64,000 nt of DNA from Desulfovibrio gilichinskyi (GCF_900177375.1 NZ_FWZU01000005.1:124001-188000), one strand, 5' to 3'. Positions 43,812 through 52,867 are shown, numbered from the stretch's first letter. Program-made: numbers and translations. The notes: generated by a model not told the origin, from the sequence alone.

Positions 43812-44546
43812 ATGAAGTTTAAACCGAATTTTTCCATTAAAACGGGACTTGGCAGATTTTTTTTATTTCTTGCCGGGATTATTCTCGGTATTTTCCTGTT
43901 TATGCCTTGGGAGGTTATCTGGTCTCAGGTCTTTAAACAGATTGACGCAAAAGTTTCCAAAGCAACTATCCAGTGGGGAGATTTTGTAAGTGCCGGACCT
44001 TTATCCTTTGAAGTGACCAATTTATACGTTACTACTGACAAAGGTCTTATTATCACTATTCCGCAATTCGGAATGTCCTTCGGTCTTTCTCCTCTTGTTG
44101 AAGTCAGGGTCAAAACAGGGCCGGAGCTAATCGCAAAGGTGTTTAAATCGAAATCGCTTACGCTGAGCGGCGGTGTGGATTTGAGTAAAGTTGTTAAATT
44201 AGATGGTCTGGGCGGCATTGTTAAGATAACTTCTGATGTAGGTTTTCATGAATGGGGCGGACCTCCTAAAACAGGAAGCCTCGTAGTAAGTTCAAAGCAG
44301 GTAGAGATTCCCGGCGGTCTTGTTGCTGAAGACGTAAACGTTAATGCCGTGCTTGCCGGAAATCAGTTTCAGCTTAATTCTTTCAGCAGCGGAATGCCCG
44401 TACCTACTGACGCTAAAGGTTCTGCTACTCTTAACTGGGAGAATCTTCAGGCGTCTACGTATAATATTTCAGGCAGTGTCACTTTCGGGAATACTAAACG
44501 GCAGTTCGCTAAGACCGGAAATATTTCCAAGTATTTAAATTTCTAG
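43812..44546 (+). CDS. gspN: Type II secretion protein GspN
   Basis: A 244-aa protein with an N-terminal membrane helix (about residues 13-33, FFLFLAGIILGIFLFMPWEVIW) and a strand-rich periplasmic remainder typical of T2SSN (KATIQWGDFVSAGPLSFEVTN, LSGGVDLSKVV). GspN occurs in some secretion loci only and its function is unclear. It is the last gsp gene, nine bases after gspM. Confidence 0.78.
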   Translation: MKFKPNFSIKTGLGRFFLFLAGIILGIFLFMPWEVIWSQVFKQIDAKVSKATIQWGDFVSAGPLSFEVTNLYVTTDKGLIITIPQFGMSFGLSPLVEVRVKTGPELIAKVFKSKSLTLSGGVDLSKVVKLDGLGGIVKITSDVGFHEWGGPPKTGSLVVSSKQVEIPGGLVAEDVNVNAVLAGNQFQLNSFSSGMPVPTDAKGSATLNWENLQASTYNISGSVTFGNTKRQFAKTGNISKYLNF

Positions 44547-44583
44547 CATAAGTAATGCTTATCCCTCTTCCCAAAGAGATCAA

Positions 44584-45159
44584 ATGATACTTAACAATAT
44601 TCTATCATACGCAAAGTGCGTTCTTCTTGAAGTGCTCGAGCATGGCTCCATCGCAATTGATGCAACTGTCGGAAATGGCTATGACACTGTTTTTCTTGCT
44701 CAGCAGGTTGGGCGCGACGGGCGTGTTTTCGGCTTTGACGTGCAAAAGGATGCTATTGAACAGACACGCGAAAAGCTTAATGAAGAATGTGTGCCTAACA
44801 ACTGGAAGTTGTTTCATCAAGGGCATGAGGATATGCTTGATGTTATTCCTGAAAAATATCACGGCAAAATCAGCGTTGTGGTCTTTAATTTAGGCTTTCT
44901 GCCGGGTAGTGATAAGAGTGTTGTGACTAAAGCGGAAACAACTTTGAAGGCTCTTGAATCTTCGCTTAAGATGCTTGCAGTCGGGGGGATTATCTGCATC
45001 GCCATTTACGCCGGGCATCCTGGCGGGGAAGAAGAGGATGTCGCGGTCCGCGAATTTTGCAGCACCCTGGATTATCATTCCGTAAGGGTTATTCAGAGCG
45101 AAATGACCAATAAACCCGGATTTCCTATCAGGCTCTTATTTTTGGCAAAGCTTAAGTAA
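44584..45159 (+). CDS. mnmM: tRNA wobble-uridine methyltransferase-like protein (MnmM/YtqB family)
   Basis: A 191-aa SAM methyltransferase of the rRNA_methylase/YtqB family: motif I AIDATVGNGYDTVFLA (about residues 23-38), FGFDVQKDAIEQTREKL, VVFNLGFLPGSDK and YAGHPGGEEE. YtqB (MnmM) of Bacillus methylates nm5(s2)U34 of tRNA. Function here is by family. It follows gspN by 37 bp on the same strand and ends at a strong terminator. Confidence 0.85.
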   Translation: MILNNILSYAKCVLLEVLEHGSIAIDATVGNGYDTVFLAQQVGRDGRVFGFDVQKDAIEQTREKLNEECVPNNWKLFHQGHEDMLDVIPEKYHGKISVVVFNLGFLPGSDKSVVTKAETTLKALESSLKMLAVGGIICIAIYAGHPGGEEEDVAVREFCSTLDYHSVRVIQSEMTNKPGFPIRLLFLAKLK

Positions 45160-45180
45160 TTAGCACCTCTGAGAAAATAG

Positions 45181-45218
45181 AAAGACCGGCAGAAATTATT
45201 TCTGCCGGTCTTTTTTTT
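45181..45218. terminator. Bidirectional intrinsic terminator
   Basis: A perfect fifteen-base-pair stem (45181-45195 with 45199-45213, AAAGACCGGCAGAAA) with a three-base loop, followed by eight T on the plus strand; the minus strand continues TCTTTCTATTTTC. It separates the gsp/mnmM unit from the convergent fdtB gene. Confidence 0.92.
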
Positions 45219-45253
45219 GTTTTTTAAGTTAGTCTCTGATCGGGTGCAGATTA

Positions 45254-46357
45254 TCAGTGATAAAATTCATTAATAGTCTTTACGACGTATTCCGCCTGCT
45301 CCGCAGTCATATGCGGACCTATGGGCAATGATACAACTTCGCGGTGGATCGCTTCACTTATCGGCAGGGACAAGTGTCCCATGTGCTTGTATGCACCTTG
45401 TTTGTGCGGTGGAGTCGGGTAATGAATTGCTGTGTGAATCCCGTTTTCTTTAAGATGAGTAATGAGTCCTTTTCTGCCTTCACAGCGCACGACAAAAAGA
45501 TGCCATATCGGCTGAGCCCACTGTGGTACAACGGGTAGAATCAGCGGGGTGTCTTTAAGTCCTTTAAGATAGATATCCGCAATATTTCTTCTGCGCCAGT
45601 TCCAGTCATCCAGAACATCAAGTTTAACGCGTAGAAAGGCTGCCTGCAGCTCATCTAAGCGGCTGTTGAATCCAAGAGTTTCGTGTACATATTTCTCTGA
45701 TGAACCGTAATTACCTATTGAACGAATCCTTTTTGCGAGATCTGCATCCGTGGTCGTAATAGCTCCACCATCACCGAACGCACCAAGGTTTTTACCGGGA
45801 TAAAAACTGAACGCTGCGGCATGCCCTAGAGTTCCGATCATTTTTCCCTTGTAAACAGCTCCGTGTGCCTGAGCTGCGTCTGTCACAACAAAAAGAGAGT
45901 GCTCTTCAGCAAAGGCCATGATCTTGTCCATATCTGCGGGTTGACCGTAAAGGTGAACAGGGATGATCGCTTTTGTGTCAGGAGTCAGAGCCTGTTCAAG
46001 CTTTTCAGGATCGATATTATAGGTGGCCTCAATCGGCTCTACAGGAATAATATTAGCTCCTGTGCGGGTAACCGCAAGCCATGTGGCAATAAAAGTGTTT
46101 GACGGTACGATTACATCGTCTCCGGCTCCCACTCCTGCGGCTCTTAGTGCCAGTTCCAGAGAATCAAGTCCGTTTCCGGTTCCTATGCAGTGATTTGCTC
46201 CGGTATAAAGCGCAAATTCTTTTTCAAAAGCTTTTACTTCATTACCTAATACATACCACCCTGATTCGAGAACTCTTTTTGCCGCTGCATCCATTTTAGC
46301 TGCAAGAGTTTTGTAGGTCCAGCCTACATCAAGAAATTGAATTTGAGTCACGCTCAT
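45254..46357 (-). CDS. fdtB: dTDP-3-keto-6-deoxyhexose aminotransferase (FdtB/QdtB-like)
   Basis: A 367-aa DegT-family PLP enzyme with [13 protein letters not shown] start, [13 protein letters not shown] (phosphate cup), TDAAQAHGA and the PLP lysine in [16 protein letters not shown] (about residues 184-199). This is the typical form of FdtB/QdtB-type 3-aminotransferases. Its partner FdtA overlaps it upstream by 29 bases, so the pair makes a 3-amino-3,6-dideoxyhexose. The dTDP-glucose 4,6-dehydratase is not in the window. Confidence 0.9.
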   Translation of the reverse strand: MSVTQIQFLDVGWTYKTLAAKMDAAAKRVLESGWYVLGNEVKAFEKEFALYTGANHCIGTGNGLDSLELALRAAGVGAGDDVIVPSNTFIATWLAVTRTGANIIPVEPIEATYNIDPEKLEQALTPDTKAIIPVHLYGQPADMDKIMAFAEEHSLFVVTDAAQAHGAVYKGKMIGTLGHAAAFSFYPGKNLGAFGDGGAITTTDADLAKRIRSIGNYGSSEKYVHETLGFNSRLDELQAAFLRVKLDVLDDWNWRRRNIADIYLKGLKDTPLILPVVPQWAQPIWHLFVVRCEGRKGLITHLKENGIHTAIHYPTPPHKQGAYKHMGHLSLPISEAIHREVVSLPIGPHMTAEQAEYVVKTINEFYH

Positions 46358-46760
46358 TCACCGCCTTTAAAAAATCTTCATAAGTATAGTAATAATCACT
46401 CGGGTCATAATATTCTGAAGCAAGAACAAGACAAACTGAGCCGGATGAAAAATTCTCTAATTCGCGCCATGTCATTTTCGGAATATAAAGACCGTAGTAG
46501 GAACGATTGAGTGAAAATGTCGTTTTGTTTTTTCCATCGTCCAGTATAACATCGAAACTGCCAGAAGCAGCTATAATGTATTGTCTTAATTCCTTGTGGG
46601 CATGGCCTCCGCGAGATTCACCGCCGGGCACGTCATATAAATAGTACACTCTTTTGATATCAAAGGGAATATGGCGACTGTTTTCAATGAAAGTCAGGTT
46701 GCCACGGTTATCTTCTATTTTGGGCAGATCGATAAGCTGTGGTTTGTCTTCATTAATCAT
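46329..46760 (-). CDS. fdtA: dTDP-4-keto-6-deoxyhexose 3,4-ketoisomerase (FdtA/WxcM-like)
   Basis: A 143-aa cupin of the WxcM/FdtA type: [40 protein letters not shown] (conserved His pair at about residues 52-54) and [14 protein letters not shown]. It isomerises a dTDP-4-keto sugar to the 3-keto form for FdtB. Whether the product belongs to the fucose (Fdt) or quinovose (Qdt) series cannot be decided here. It overlaps the upstream GT2 gene by four bases. Confidence 0.9.
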   Translation of the reverse strand: MINEDKPQLIDLPKIEDNRGNLTFIENSRHIPFDIKRVYYLYDVPGGESRGGHAHKELRQYIIAASGSFDVILDDGKNKTTFSLNRSYYGLYIPKMTWRELENFSSGSVCLVLASEYYDPSDYYYTYEDFLKAVNERDSNSIS

Positions 46761-47512
46761 TTTTTATCCTTCAGCTCCAGTTCAGTTAGCCGGATATATT
46801 TTTGAAAGGTGTAAAAGAATCCGTGAATTGCAATAATAAGTCCCGCACGGCCATCCAGAAATCCTAATTTAAGCAGGTATTGTTTAAAAAATTTACCGAT
46901 TCCATGCCCTATTGCCGCTCCGAGTGAAGCGCGTTTACCGCGGGAATACAGATCTTCGGCTGCGTCTTGAGTATAGCTGTTAATTTTTTCAAGGTGCTGG
47001 TTAAAATTCTCATAAGGGTAATGGATTATATCGCCGGAAAGTTCTCCAGCCTTATTTTTAGGGCGAAGCTCTTCATGCGGCCGGATTCCACCGATAGTTA
47101 TTCCTTCCGGTCTAAATATACGGAAAAGCTTGTCGGGATACCATCCGCTATGACGGATGAATCTGTTAAAATACCATGATTTTCTGGCGCAGTAAAAGCC
47201 GTCCACGTTTGAAGGATTCTCAAGTTCATTGATGATGCTTTCAGCCAGCTGAGGAGAAATAATTTCATCCTGATCAATTGTTACAACCCATGGGGTTGTG
47301 ATTTTAGTAAGAGCAAATTTGTGCTGCTCAATTGCGCCGTTCCAATCGTTGTGAACAACTCGTGCATTATGTTTTTTTGCAATTTCAAGAGTTGAATCTG
47401 ATGAGCCGGAATCAATAACCAGCAGGTCGGAACAAAATGAAAGGCTGGTCAAAGCTTCATCCAGCAGCCGTTCTCCATTATAAGTCAGGACTAATCCTGT
47501 AATGTGGTTCAT
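46757..47512 (-). CDS. Family 2 glycosyltransferase (WaaE/LPS-core type)
   Basis: A 251-aa GT2 transferase with ITGLVLTYNGERLLDEAL start, VIDSGSSDSTLEIA, and the acidic metal motif VTIDQDEIISP (about residues 86-96), then RKSWYFNRFIRHSGWYPD typical of WaaE/KdtX-like LPS core transferases. The ATG at 47512 has AAGG six bases upstream; ATGs nine and eight codons earlier lack a site. Operon with fdtA/fdtB suggests it uses or neighbours that sugar. Confidence 0.82.
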   Translation of the reverse strand: MNHITGLVLTYNGERLLDEALTSLSFCSDLLVIDSGSSDSTLEIAKKHNARVVHNDWNGAIEQHKFALTKITTPWVVTIDQDEIISPQLAESIINELENPSNVDGFYCARKSWYFNRFIRHSGWYPDKLFRIFRPEGITIGGIRPHEELRPKNKAGELSGDIIHYPYENFNQHLEKINSYTQDAAEDLYSRGKRASLGAAIGHGIGKFFKQYLLKLGFLDGRAGLIIAIHGFFYTFQKYIRLTELELKDKK

Positions 47513-47636
47513 TTGAGCCTTTTCGTTGAGGTTCATCACGAAATAAATATTTAAAAATAGAATTAATAGTCGAAAATGAATTTATAGTAGATAGGCGCGA
47601 AGCGAGAGTCAAGAGGGTGTCGAAGAAGTGCCGCGG

Positions 47637-48617
47637 TTAAGTCATTTTAGGCTCAATGGCCTTTGTTATCTGTAGGGCGCGGTTAGCCTTAACTCTTCCG
47701 GGAATTCCATAGTATTTCAGAACGCCTTCAACTTCACACTCAACCAGATCTTCTTCATCTGTGTTAAGCAGCAGGAGGTCTCCTTCCTCAAGATTTACAA
47801 GCTGACGTCCTGTAATCTTTGTTCTGCCGAGGCGGACAACTAATTCAACCGGAGTTTCAAGAAGTCTTTCTTTAAATCTGCTTACCCAGACGTGGTCGAT
47901 TTCAAGTCTTTCAGACTGAAATGATGCGTGGAGTTTTGAGCGGATAGGCTCAAGGGTCGAGTATGGCAGGCATACAATAAGTGAGCCGATTGCGTTTTCA
48001 AGTTCAACTTCAAAAGTAATGACTATGACAACATCAGACGGCGGAACAATTGCCGCAAACTGCGGGTTGACCTCAGAGCGGATAAGCTCAAGGTGCACTT
48101 CATGAACAGGCCGCCATGAATCTTCAAGGTTTGAAAGGGCGATTTTGACAACACGGTCGACTATAGCCTGTTCAATGGGGGTGAAATCTCGTCCTTCAAC
48201 TTTCGGCTGTGAACCGGAACCTCCGAAAAAACTTTCCACAAGAGCAAAAACAAGGCGTGAGTCAACAACCAGAATAGCGTTACCGCGGAGCGGGTCCATT
48301 TTAAAAATCGAAAGGGAGGTCGGTACAGGCAGAGAGCGCATGAAGTCCCCGAATTTGGACATATCAATAGATATCGGGTTGATATCAACTCTTTTGCGCA
48401 TGGTATTGGCAAGGTTGTTCGTTGCCAGACGAGCGAAACGGTCGTTAACAATTTCGAGCACGGGCATACGACCGCGAATAATGCGGTCCTGATTCGCAAG
48501 GTCAAATGTAACTACACCGGAATCATCATCCGGTATATCCTGCTCAGCTTCAACTTCTCCACCGGAGAGGCCTCTAAGCAGGGCATCGACTTCATCCTGT
48601 TGAAGGATTTTGCTCAT
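47637..48617 (-). CDS. fliM: Flagellar motor switch protein FliM
   Basis: A 326-aa FliM. The N-terminal CheY-P binding motif ILQQDEVDALLRGL (residues 4-17) is intact; the middle domain has the GGSG motif (ESFFGGSGS, about 125-133), and the C-terminal SpoA domain covers about 250-320 (LVVRLGRTKITGRQLVNLEEGDLL). It binds FliG and FliN in the C-ring and takes the CheY signal. Here it stands alone without fliN or other flagellar genes next to it. The 202 bp upstream hold only a small six-base inverted repeat and no clear promoter. Confidence 0.95.
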   Translation of the reverse strand: MSKILQQDEVDALLRGLSGGEVEAEQDIPDDDSGVVTFDLANQDRIIRGRMPVLEIVNDRFARLATNNLANTMRKRVDINPISIDMSKFGDFMRSLPVPTSLSIFKMDPLRGNAILVVDSRLVFALVESFFGGSGSQPKVEGRDFTPIEQAIVDRVVKIALSNLEDSWRPVHEVHLELIRSEVNPQFAAIVPPSDVVIVITFEVELENAIGSLIVCLPYSTLEPIRSKLHASFQSERLEIDHVWVSRFKERLLETPVELVVRLGRTKITGRQLVNLEEGDLLLLNTDEEDLVECEVEGVLKYYGIPGRVKANRALQITKAIEPKMT

Positions 48618-48819
48618 TCTTCTGCGATCCGTGTTTTAATGTTTTTTATGGTATTCCGGCAAAGCCGTTTAATTGCCATTTCTTATTAATTAACTGCTTT
48701 ATACAACAAAGTAAATGAAAGCTACAGTCTGCAATTTGTGAAGACTGCTCTCATATGACTGCTTTGTATATATCATATCGTGTTTCTTGCGAGAATCTTT
48801 AGATGTCTGATTGTACTTG

Positions 48820-49665
48820 TTATGGCCGGAAATTTTTAACCTTTATGTGCCAAGGTTCAAACCTTACTCCCAGCATATTGTCTTTGGGGTAGCGAAGTTT
48901 AAGATATCCCTGATTGCGAAGCCTCGTACATGTTTCAGTTCCGGCAAATTTGATGCTGAAATTTGCCGCGCCGAGTCCTCTTTCGCCGACATCAAAATCT
49001 CCTACACCGTGGAAGGAGTATCCCGGAGGAGCAAGGGATCGTGATGCAAGAGAGAGATTCCCATTATTTTCAGAGGCTTTTGCAAGAAAAAGGATGAATT
49101 GTTTCATGATACCTCGCACTCCGGAGGTGAGGTAAACCTTGTTTCCCAGCAGCTTCTTTATCGATTTGTAGGTTTCATAAGGTTGGCCGCGGTATAAAAA
49201 ATTACCTGTTCTGGAAATTTTAACCAGATCCTTTTGGGAAATCTGTGATGTAATCTCATCGATTGGTCTTTTACCGTAAAATCCGTAGTTTGTTGCATCA
49301 AAATTAAAAGTATAATCTAGAAAATTAAGTTCTTTCTTGGTGAAACTGCCGATGGATGGATTGCTATCTGCATAACGCAGAGCCTCGTCGAAACCTAGTA
49401 TACTGAAATTCCCGAAGCCTACAGTTTTCTGAATTCTTTTAAGTTTTTTGAATGTGGAATTAAGAATGGCTAATTGATTATTTTTTACGATAATATCACC
49501 TGTGTGCGGCAGGTCGAAATTAGCCATGTTGTGGAGGTAGTCTTTTAGATCCTGATCTTCTAAAGAGCGGGACGTTCCTGATGCATGGGCAAGTGTCTGT
49601 ACTCCGCACAAGGAGGTTGCGGCTGTAACGGTGCAAAGCGTTTTTAGAAACGTTCGTCTGTTCAT
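48820..49665 (-). CDS. Tat-exported M15-family peptidase (DD-carboxypeptidase-like)
   Basis: A 281-aa protein with a twin-arginine signal (NRRTFLKTL, hydrophobic stretch to about residue 28). The C-terminal part has M15 zinc-site motifs: TSGVRG, SFHGVGDFDVG (H and D ligands, about 220-230) and the late EPWHIK (third ligand H and catalytic Glu, about 271-276). Such enzymes trim peptidoglycan stem peptides in the periplasm. About 120 residues between signal and catalytic part are not recognised. Confidence 0.8.
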   Translation of the reverse strand: MNRRTFLKTLCTVTAATSLCGVQTLAHASGTSRSLEDQDLKDYLHNMANFDLPHTGDIIVKNNQLAILNSTFKKLKRIQKTVGFGNFSILGFDEALRYADSNPSIGSFTKKELNFLDYTFNFDATNYGFYGKRPIDEITSQISQKDLVKISRTGNFLYRGQPYETYKSIKKLLGNKVYLTSGVRGIMKQFILFLAKASENNGNLSLASRSLAPPGYSFHGVGDFDVGERGLGAANFSIKFAGTETCTRLRNQGYLKLRYPKDNMLGVRFEPWHIKVKNFRP

Positions 49666-49942
49666 TTTGTTAATTGTTTCAGTCCAGTTTTAAGTTCAAG
49701 CTTAAATATGAAAACTCCGTTTTTCATATTGTTATAACATATAAGCCCAAGTGGGAAGCTTTTGAAAAGCTCCGCAGTTACGGGGATAGAAGTTTTTCAC
49801 GTTTGTACTGGTTTTTAGTGATAGTGAAAGACCGGCTTAACCCAGCTGAATAAGAGATTTAGCGGCAGCAGATTTTGTGGATGCGGATTAAGAAATATGC
49901 GGTTTTAAAGGGGGGAAAGTTGTTTGATAGAGTGATAGCATT
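49666..49942. other. Intergenic stretch upstream of the M15 peptidase gene
   Basis: About 280 bp with no gene. It should hold the minus-strand promoter of the peptidase gene, but no convincing -35/-10 pair was seen. It passes into the long hairpin at 49943. Confidence 0.4.
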
Positions 49943-50024
49943 TCCGGTCTAAGCGTATTTGGAAAGCCTCTTTAGAACCTGATGCAGCTCTTAAAAAGGC
50001 ACACCAAAATACGCTCAGGCCGGA
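49943..50024. other. 82-bp long imperfect hairpin downstream of the mucR-like gene
   Basis: Outer arms 49943-49962 and 50004-50024 pair at nineteen of twenty positions (one wobble or mismatch depending on strand, one bulged A); an inner stem (49966-49976 with 49989-50000) continues it with a mismatch and a bulge, closing a loop of about 12 bases. It starts nine bases after the stop of the regulator gene. There is no T-run on either side, so it may be a 3'-end structure, a Rho-linked terminator, a small RNA or a short mobile repeat. Confidence 0.55.
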
Positions 50025-50032
50025 TTAATGAT

Positions 50033-50419
50033 TTATTGTCCGCGTTTGGTCCAAAGTTGCATTTCTTTCATCTTTTTGCGGCGCTCACGCTGCAGTGATT
50101 TGCAAACAAGAGGAGTTTTCTTTTTAAGATCGTGTCTTTCTCTATACTCATCAGGAGTCAGATTATGTGAAGCAAGGTGCTTTTTAGTGATAATCTTGAA
50201 AGATTTACCGCATTCGCAACATACGATAGTTTTTTCTTTAATAGATTTTTTAGGGTCACATGCTGGTGCTTCTTCTTTTGCCGGCAGTGTATTTTCCGCA
50301 ATCGCCTGAATACCGGCAGACAGTTTACGAACCATTGAAGTCATTTCTTCTTCGTTCATAGTTCTTACGCTGGCTTGTGCTTTGACTATTTCCAAAGCTT
50401 CTTTAAGATAATCTTCCAC
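50033..50419 (-). CDS. MucR/Ros-family zinc-finger transcriptional regulator
   Basis: A 128-aa DNA-binding protein. The MucR/Ros domain lies in residues 62-115: CCECGKSFKIITKKHLASH gives the C-x2-C and first histidine, followed by NLTPDEYRERHDL with the second histidine and basic tail. MucR/Ros proteins regulate exopolysaccharide, motility and other surface genes. It starts with GTG at 50419, with GGAG eight bases upstream. The N-terminal 60 residues are helical and may dimerise. Confidence 0.9.
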   Translation of the reverse strand: MEDYLKEALEIVKAQASVRTMNEEEMTSMVRKLSAGIQAIAENTLPAKEEAPACDPKKSIKEKTIVCCECGKSFKIITKKHLASHNLTPDEYRERHDLKKKTPLVCKSLQRERRKKMKEMQLWTKRGQ

Positions 50420-50442
50420 TTGATATCTCCTTTGGGATTATA

Positions 50443-50472
50443 TTTATACTAACTGTTGTATTGGGAAAACAA
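50443..50472 (-). promoter_or_regulatory. Putative promoter of the MucR-like gene
   Basis: On the minus strand TTGTTT (50467-50472), 18-base spacer, then TATAAA (50443-50448), 24 bases before the GTG start. Reasonable match, not verified. Confidence 0.4.
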
Positions 50473-50848
50473 TGGATAAGGTAGATTATATTCGCTGTCA
50501 AATGTATTAAGCTGTCGCTGAATGTTTGTTTTGTTGTTTTTATGTAGAATTGTAAAGGGAAGAGCTGTTTTGACTGTCTCATAACGCGGAAATTGTTTTA
50601 ATGCACTTATTAGCAGTGATTTTACTCGTTCTGTATAGAATATGATATGGGTTGGATAAACTTGACTGGAGCAAATACGCAAATCATGAGTATTTGTGTC
50701 CAAGTTCGGATTTGTTATAACCGTTTATTTATGCATGTGAATCTTGTCACTTAAATTTATTGTAGTTTTAAAGAAGAAAGTGTGAGTGCTTCCATATCTT
50801 TTTTGTTCTGTGTAAGTTCTGATAAGTAATTTGTACTCTTTTAAACGG

Positions 50849-50866
50849 TATGGAATCAATTCCATA
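50849..50866. promoter_or_regulatory. Operator-like palindrome TATGGAAT-CA-ATTCCATA
   Basis: Perfect eight-base arms with a two-base centre, about 185 bases upstream of the manC-like start. This size and symmetry suit a dimeric transcription factor. Which regulator binds is unknown. Confidence 0.45.
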
Positions 50867-51050
50867 TGCGTATTTTTGAAAATATAATTTAGATTTATGA
50901 TGCAGGATGTTTATTTGTTTTTTAAGCAAGTCGGATGTAGGTATATAAAATCAGGTTTGTGTTTTTCAGAAGATTTGTAAAATACTGATATAGACAGTGC
51001 AGGCGGTCTTTTTTAAGAAAAAATTTCCAAGTTTTATTCAGGGAGCGAGG

Positions 51051-52481
51051 ATGATTATACCGGTAATTCTTTCAGGCGGAAGCGGAACCAGATTATGGCC
51101 GCTTTCCCGTAAATTGTACCCAAAGCAACTTCTTGATTTAACGGGAAACGGATCCTTGCTTCAGGCTACAGTCCATCGCGGATGCGGTTTGAAAGGGGCT
51201 GCAAATCCTATTATTGTGTGTAATGAATCTCACCGTTTTATGGTGGCCGAGCAGCTTAGGCAGATCAATATTCATCCCGATACAATATTTCTTGAGCCGG
51301 AAGGGAGAAATTCCGCTCCGGCAATCGCCGTTTCGGCTTTTCGTGTGCAGGCAGAAAACCCGGAAGCACTTTTATTGGTAATGCCGTCTGATCATGTTTT
51401 CAAAGATTCGGCAGCGTTCTATGCGGCAGTCGAAGATGGTGTAAAAAATGCAGAAAATGGTGATTTTGTCCTTTTCGGCATTGTTCCGACCTCTCCTGAA
51501 ACAGGTTACGGATATGTTAGGCATGGGGATGCCGCTGAAGTAAGTAACGTTTCACCTGTCAAAGAATTTGTTGAAAAACCGGATTATCAAACCGCTCAGG
51601 CTTATCTTGAATCCGGAGAATATTTTTGGAATAGCGGCGTATTTCTTTTTAAACCGCAAGTTTTCCTTGATAAGCTAAAAGAACTTGAGCCGGAGCTCTA
51701 TGAAGCATGTCGTCTTTCCGTTGAAAAAGCCCGTGTTGATCTTGATTTTGTAAGACTCCATGAAGCAAGTTTTATTTCATGTCCTGCAAAATCTGTTGAT
51801 TATGCCGTAATGGAAAGAGTTACGAATAGAGTTGTTGTTCCTCTTGATAGTGGCTGGTCAGATATCGGATCATGGGATTCCTTGATGCGGGAGTTTACTG
51901 ATGATGAAAATGGCAATGTCTTTGTAGGAGATGTGGTTACTGAAGGCGTGACAAACAGTTTCCTCCATTCATCCGGAAGAATTATCGGTGTTGTCGGTAT
52001 GGACAATGTTGTGGTCGTCGAAACTGATGACGCCGTATTAGTGGCTGACCGCAAAACTGCTCAGGATGTTAAAAAGCTGGTTGAAACTCTCAGCAAAGCC
52101 GGACGGGAAGAAGTTTCTGTTCATCGCAAAGTGTACCGACCGTGGGGTTCCTATGAGCGGATTGATTCCGGGGGCAGATTTCAGGTTAAACGTATTGTTG
52201 TGAAACCGGGCGGGATACTTTCCTTGCAGATGCATCATCACAGGGCGGAACACTGGGTTGTTGTCACGGGAACCGCAAGTGTCCTTATAGGTGAAAAAGA
52301 GATGATGCTTAACGAAGATCAGTCCACATATATTCCTATCGGAGTCAAACACAGACTCACTAATCCCGGCAAAATAGATCTGGAACTTATTGAAGTGCAG
52401 ACCGGAAGTTATCTTGGAGAAGATGATATTTCACGTTTTGAAGATGTCTACGGACGCTCAAAGGAAATTACCAAGTCGTGA
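51051..52481 (+). CDS. manC: Mannose-1-phosphate guanylyltransferase / mannose-6-phosphate isomerase
   Basis: A 476-aa bifunctional type II enzyme. The nucleotidyltransferase part has VILSGGSGTRLWPLSRKLYP (residues 4-23) and VEKPDYQTA; the C-terminal cupin isomerase part (about 360-470) has RPWGSYERIDSG, QMHHHRAEHWVVVTGTA and YIPIGVKHRLTNPG. Together they make GDP-mannose for surface glycans. The ATG at 51051 has GGAG six bases upstream; an earlier in-frame start has no site. The gene overlaps a small lipoprotein gene. Confidence 0.93.
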   Translation: MIIPVILSGGSGTRLWPLSRKLYPKQLLDLTGNGSLLQATVHRGCGLKGAANPIIVCNESHRFMVAEQLRQINIHPDTIFLEPEGRNSAPAIAVSAFRVQAENPEALLLVMPSDHVFKDSAAFYAAVEDGVKNAENGDFVLFGIVPTSPETGYGYVRHGDAAEVSNVSPVKEFVEKPDYQTAQAYLESGEYFWNSGVFLFKPQVFLDKLKELEPELYEACRLSVEKARVDLDFVRLHEASFISCPAKSVDYAVMERVTNRVVVPLDSGWSDIGSWDSLMREFTDDENGNVFVGDVVTEGVTNSFLHSSGRIIGVVGMDNVVVVETDDAVLVADRKTAQDVKKLVETLSKAGREEVSVHRKVYRPWGSYERIDSGGRFQVKRIVVKPGGILSLQMHHHRAEHWVVVTGTASVLIGEKEMMLNEDQSTYIPIGVKHRLTNPGKIDLELIEVQTGSYLGEDDISRFEDVYGRSKEITKS

Positions 52482-52774
52482 AACATGCCTTGATTACAGC
52501 TTTATGCATTGTTTTATTCTCCTCTTTTGCCAGCGGCTGCCTGTGGATCATGGCCGGAGCTGTGGGGGTTGCTGTAGTTACTGCAAATATTGATGAATAT
52601 CAAAATTCTGATTCCAACAGCACCGGTACAGAAGCTCTTGATGAATATCTTGCGGATGAAAAAGCTGTTGATGACGCTTTGGCCGGAGCTGAATCTGAAA
52701 AGATTGAAGTTAAAGAAAATGTGACAATTGATGATGTTATAAACAATAATGACGGCAAGATAATAACTAACTGA
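52478..52774 (+). CDS. Small predicted lipoprotein
   Basis: A 98-aa product starting at GTG, overlapping manC by four bases. Signal peptide (residues 1-20) ends in lipobox FASGC (C21), then a hydrophobic glycine/valine stretch (IMAGAVGVAVVTANI) and an acidic, low-complexity tail rich in D, E and N. No family recognised. The overlap suggests co-translation with manC, but no functional link is evident. Confidence 0.65.
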   Translation: MKHALITALCIVLFSSFASGCLWIMAGAVGVAVVTANIDEYQNSDSNSTGTEALDEYLADEKAVDDALAGAESEKIEVKENVTIDDVINNNDGKIITN

Positions 52775-52867
52775 TTTATGCCAGTTTTGGCTTGCATTGG
52801 GCTTTTTATAAAGTATATTAATAAGAATTGAAAAAAGTTATTTAAAATTATGAACCGGAGAAACACT

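Larger units (their letters stand above)
50420..51050. other. Divergent regulatory region between mucR-like and manC-like genes
   Basis: About 630 bp between divergent genes. An 84-codon minus-strand open frame (50449-50703) has no family resemblance and no ribosome site and is regarded as chance. The notable element is an eighteen-base perfect palindrome at 50849-50866. A candidate plus-strand -10 (TATATA near 50942-50947) lacks a clear -35. Confidence 0.4.

Noticed and set aside
50449-50703. Minus-strand open frame of 84 codons between mucR-like and manC-like genes
   Set aside because: No ribosome-binding site, no family resemblance, and AT-rich intergenic composition.
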